Below are positions 8,021-9,316 of a DNA stretch of 9,316 nucleotides, one piece after another. The position numbers and the translations under genes are program-made. Numbering within the stretch: the stretch's first letter is position 1; each line of letters starts with the position of its first letter. The stretch lies in contig JAFAFZ010000481.1 in NCBI GenBank assembly GCA_023423215.1, positions 1 through 9,316 on the forward strand. Direction: 5' to 3'. The DNA is from Actinomycetes bacterium (lineage in GTDB: Bacteria > Actinomycetota > Acidimicrobiia > Acidimicrobiales > Microtrichaceae). The notes beneath the pieces were generated by a model, which made no database searches, was not told the DNA's origin, and saw only the letters and a program-made list of their open reading frames with translations.

Positions 8021-8890
8021 GTGGGAACCAACTCCGAGAAGCACGCGCGCCAGAAGGAACACCGGGACCGCCTCGCCGAGGCCCGGCGTGAGGTCGAGGA
8101 GAAGGCGAAGCGGCGTCGGCTGCTGACGATCGTCGGCGGCGTCCTCGCGGTGGTGGTCGTCATCGGCGCCATCGTCGTGCTGACCGGCGGAGGCGACGAC
8201 GAGACCGCCGACTCCACCTCGACCTCGACCACGGCCCCGGCGGACGGCAGCTCGACGTCGACCCCGGGCGAGGCCGCCGAGCTTCCCGCGCCGCCCGAGG
8301 GCGCCACGCTCACCGAGCCGACCGAGTGCCCGCCGATCGACGGCGCTGCCGAGCGGGTGCAGGTCTTCGCCGGCCCGCCGCCCATGTGCATCGACCCGGC
8401 GGCGAGCTACACGGCGACCTTCGACACGAGCCTCGGCTCCTTCACCGCCGAGCTCGACGCCTCGGCCGCGCCGAACACCGTGAACAACTTCGTGGTGCTC
8501 AGCCGGTACCACTACTACGACGGCGTGCCGTTCCATCGCGTCGTGCCGAACTTCGTGATCCAGGCCGGCGACGGCGACGGCGAGCCGTGGGGCAACAACG
8601 ACCTCGGCTACGAGTTCGGCGACGAGCTGCCCGAGTCCTCGGCCGCCTACGCCGACTACTCGCTGGCGATGGCGAACGCAGGGCCGGACACGAACGGCAG
8701 CCAGTTCTTCGTGGTCCTGCCGGGCGGCGGCCAGCAGCTCCAGCCCCTCTACTCGTTCTTCGGCCAGGTGACCGAGGGGCAGGACATCGTCGACGCCATC
8801 GGTGCGCTCGGCAGCGCCGGATCGCCCGATGGTCGACCGGTCGAGGCCGTCGTCATCAACACGATCACCATCACCGAGACGTCCGCCTGA
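8021..8890 (+). CDS. Membrane-anchored cyclophilin-type peptidyl-prolyl isomerase
   Basis: This 289-residue protein should sit in the membrane with its catalytic domain outside. Residues 5-33 are highly charged and helix/coiled-coil prone, 34-55 form a single membrane anchor, and 59-92 are a Ser/Thr/Pro-rich linker. The cyclophilin domain spans about 128-287. It carries R173, F178 and Q181 in FHRVVPNFVIQAGD and MANAGPDTNGSQFF (217-230), which match the CypA active-site residues, so catalysis of proline cis-trans isomerisation is expected. The tryptophan found in many cyclophilins at the LYSFFGQV segment is absent. C103 and C123 lie just before the domain and could form a disulfide outside the cell. 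GTG 8021 is supported by TACGAT 8 bases upstream. Substrates are presumably exported proteins; this is inference. Confidence 0.92.
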   Translation: MGTNSEKHARQKEHRDRLAEARREVEEKAKRRRLLTIVGGVLAVVVVIGAIVVLTGGGDDETADSTSTSTTAPADGSSTSTPGEAAELPAPPEGATLTEPTECPPIDGAAERVQVFAGPPPMCIDPAASYTATFDTSLGSFTAELDASAAPNTVNNFVVLSRYHYYDGVPFHRVVPNFVIQAGDGDGEPWGNNDLGYEFGDELPESSAAYADYSLAMANAGPDTNGSQFFVVLPGGGQQLQPLYSFFGQVTEGQDIVDAIGALGSAGSPDGRPVEAVVINTITITETSA

Positions 8891-8918
8891 ACCGGCGGCG
8901 CGCCGAGGGCGCTCGCGC

Positions 8919-9316
8919 TCAGGCCGCGCCGGAGGTGCCGAGCCGGGGGTTCAGCTCGCTCGGCAACACCGAGAGCTCGGCCTGCTGCCCGTCCAGGAAG
9001 ACGTGCACCTTGCCGACGCCCTCGACGCGCCACTCGCCCTGCGGCGAGCGGATCAGCGCGGTCGCCTCGTCGATGCCGACCACCGGCAGGCCGCGGTGGG
9101 CCAGCTCGACGGTGCGGTGCCACTTCTCGGGTGACCACTGGTTGTAGCGGGGGATCACCGTCATGGTCGTCAGCAGGTCGAGGCCGACGGTGAACGCTCC
9201 GCCGCGGCTGTCGACCATGTGGCTGCAGAGCACCGAGGCCGCCTCGCCGCCGGCGGCGATCGTCGCGCCGCCCCGCCATGCACCGACCAGCGCCTCGAGC
9301 AGCGGGGTGTCCTTCA
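8919..9316 (-). CDS. Peptidase S51/cyanophycinase-like protein, 5' part outside the window
   Basis: The C-terminal 131 residues are visible (first full codon at 9314), and the true start lies beyond 9316. The segments RGGAFTVGL, WSPEKWHRTVELA and GIDEATALI resemble the class I glutamine amidotransferase-like fold of the S51 family, which includes dipeptidase E and cyanophycinase. The histidine in KWHR and the glutamate in GIDE are in familiar places. The nucleophile elbow, normally a GxSAGA-type motif, aligns here with IAAGGEAASVL and shows no serine at the expected position, so peptidase activity is doubtful. The C-terminal part (from about VEGVGKVHVFLDG) looks like a small beta extension. 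It converges on the cyclophilin gene with 28 bases between stops. An internal GTG (9233) also opens the frame but would discard conserved sequence. Confidence 0.7.
   Translation of the reverse strand, partial: KDTPLLEALVGAWRGGATIAAGGEAASVLCSHMVDSRGGAFTVGLDLLTTMTVIPRYNQWSPEKWHRTVELAHRGLPVVGIDEATALIRSPQGEWRVEGVGKVHVFLDGQQAELSVLPSELNPRLGTSGAA

Noticed and set aside
6537..8126. A 529-codon plus-strand open frame opposite lysC
   Set aside because: It overlaps marR, all of lysC and the start of the cyclophilin gene and has no recognisable domain; third-position GC bias explains the long open frame.
8891..8918. Hairpin or GGCGCGCC palindrome (8897-8904) between the cyclophilin and S51-like stops
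   Set aside because: Stems are only four base pairs with no T-run, too weak to call a terminator.

Overview
The window is typical of a high-GC (roughly 70%) actinobacterial chromosome. The actinobacterial-type aspartate pathway enzymes, the HemW and DUF1622 proteins, the membrane-anchored cyclophilin and the frequent leaderless-type starts fit Actinomycetota, possibly class Acidimicrobiia. That placement is inference, since no rRNA or marker gene is present. I see no mobile element, CRISPR array, phage, tRNA or rRNA gene, and no defence system or biosynthetic cluster.

Layout, left to right. Positions 1-137 hold no gene I can support, only a 15-bp perfect inverted repeat. Next come a small CAP/SCP-domain lipoprotein (138-662, +), then a two-gene coupled unit of a short MazG-like pyrophosphohydrolase and a DUF1622 membrane protein (736-1379, +). 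Aspartate-semialdehyde dehydrogenase asd (1390-2430, -) converges on that unit. Divergent from asd is the radical SAM haem chaperone hemW (2495-3682, +). A carboxymuconolactone decarboxylase/AhpD-like protein follows (3830-4360, +). A 14-TM DHA2-type MFS exporter (4410-6086, -) is divergent from a MarR-type regulator (6188-6673, +), with two operator-like palindromes between them. Aspartate kinase lysC (6702-7925, -) carries an apparent internal start for a separate regulatory beta subunit. A membrane-anchored cyclophilin (8021-8890, +) comes next. The window ends inside a peptidase-S51/cyanophycinase-like gene (8919-9316, -) whose 5' part lies outside.

Functionally, lysC and asd catalyse the first two steps of lysine/threonine/methionine biosynthesis. 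They have the same orientation and order as the classical actinobacterial ask-asd operon but are separated by about 4.3 kb of unrelated genes, and each has its own promoter-like element. MarR and the MFS exporter look like a self-contained inducible efflux module. Five genes that begin a transcription unit have a TAnnnT hexamer 6-8 bases before the start codon and no ribosome binding site. Starts that must be reached inside a transcript (DUF1622, the lysC beta start, the MFS gene, probably the decarboxylase and hemW) have purine-rich Shine-Dalgarno-like sequences instead. This contrast was used to choose several starts.
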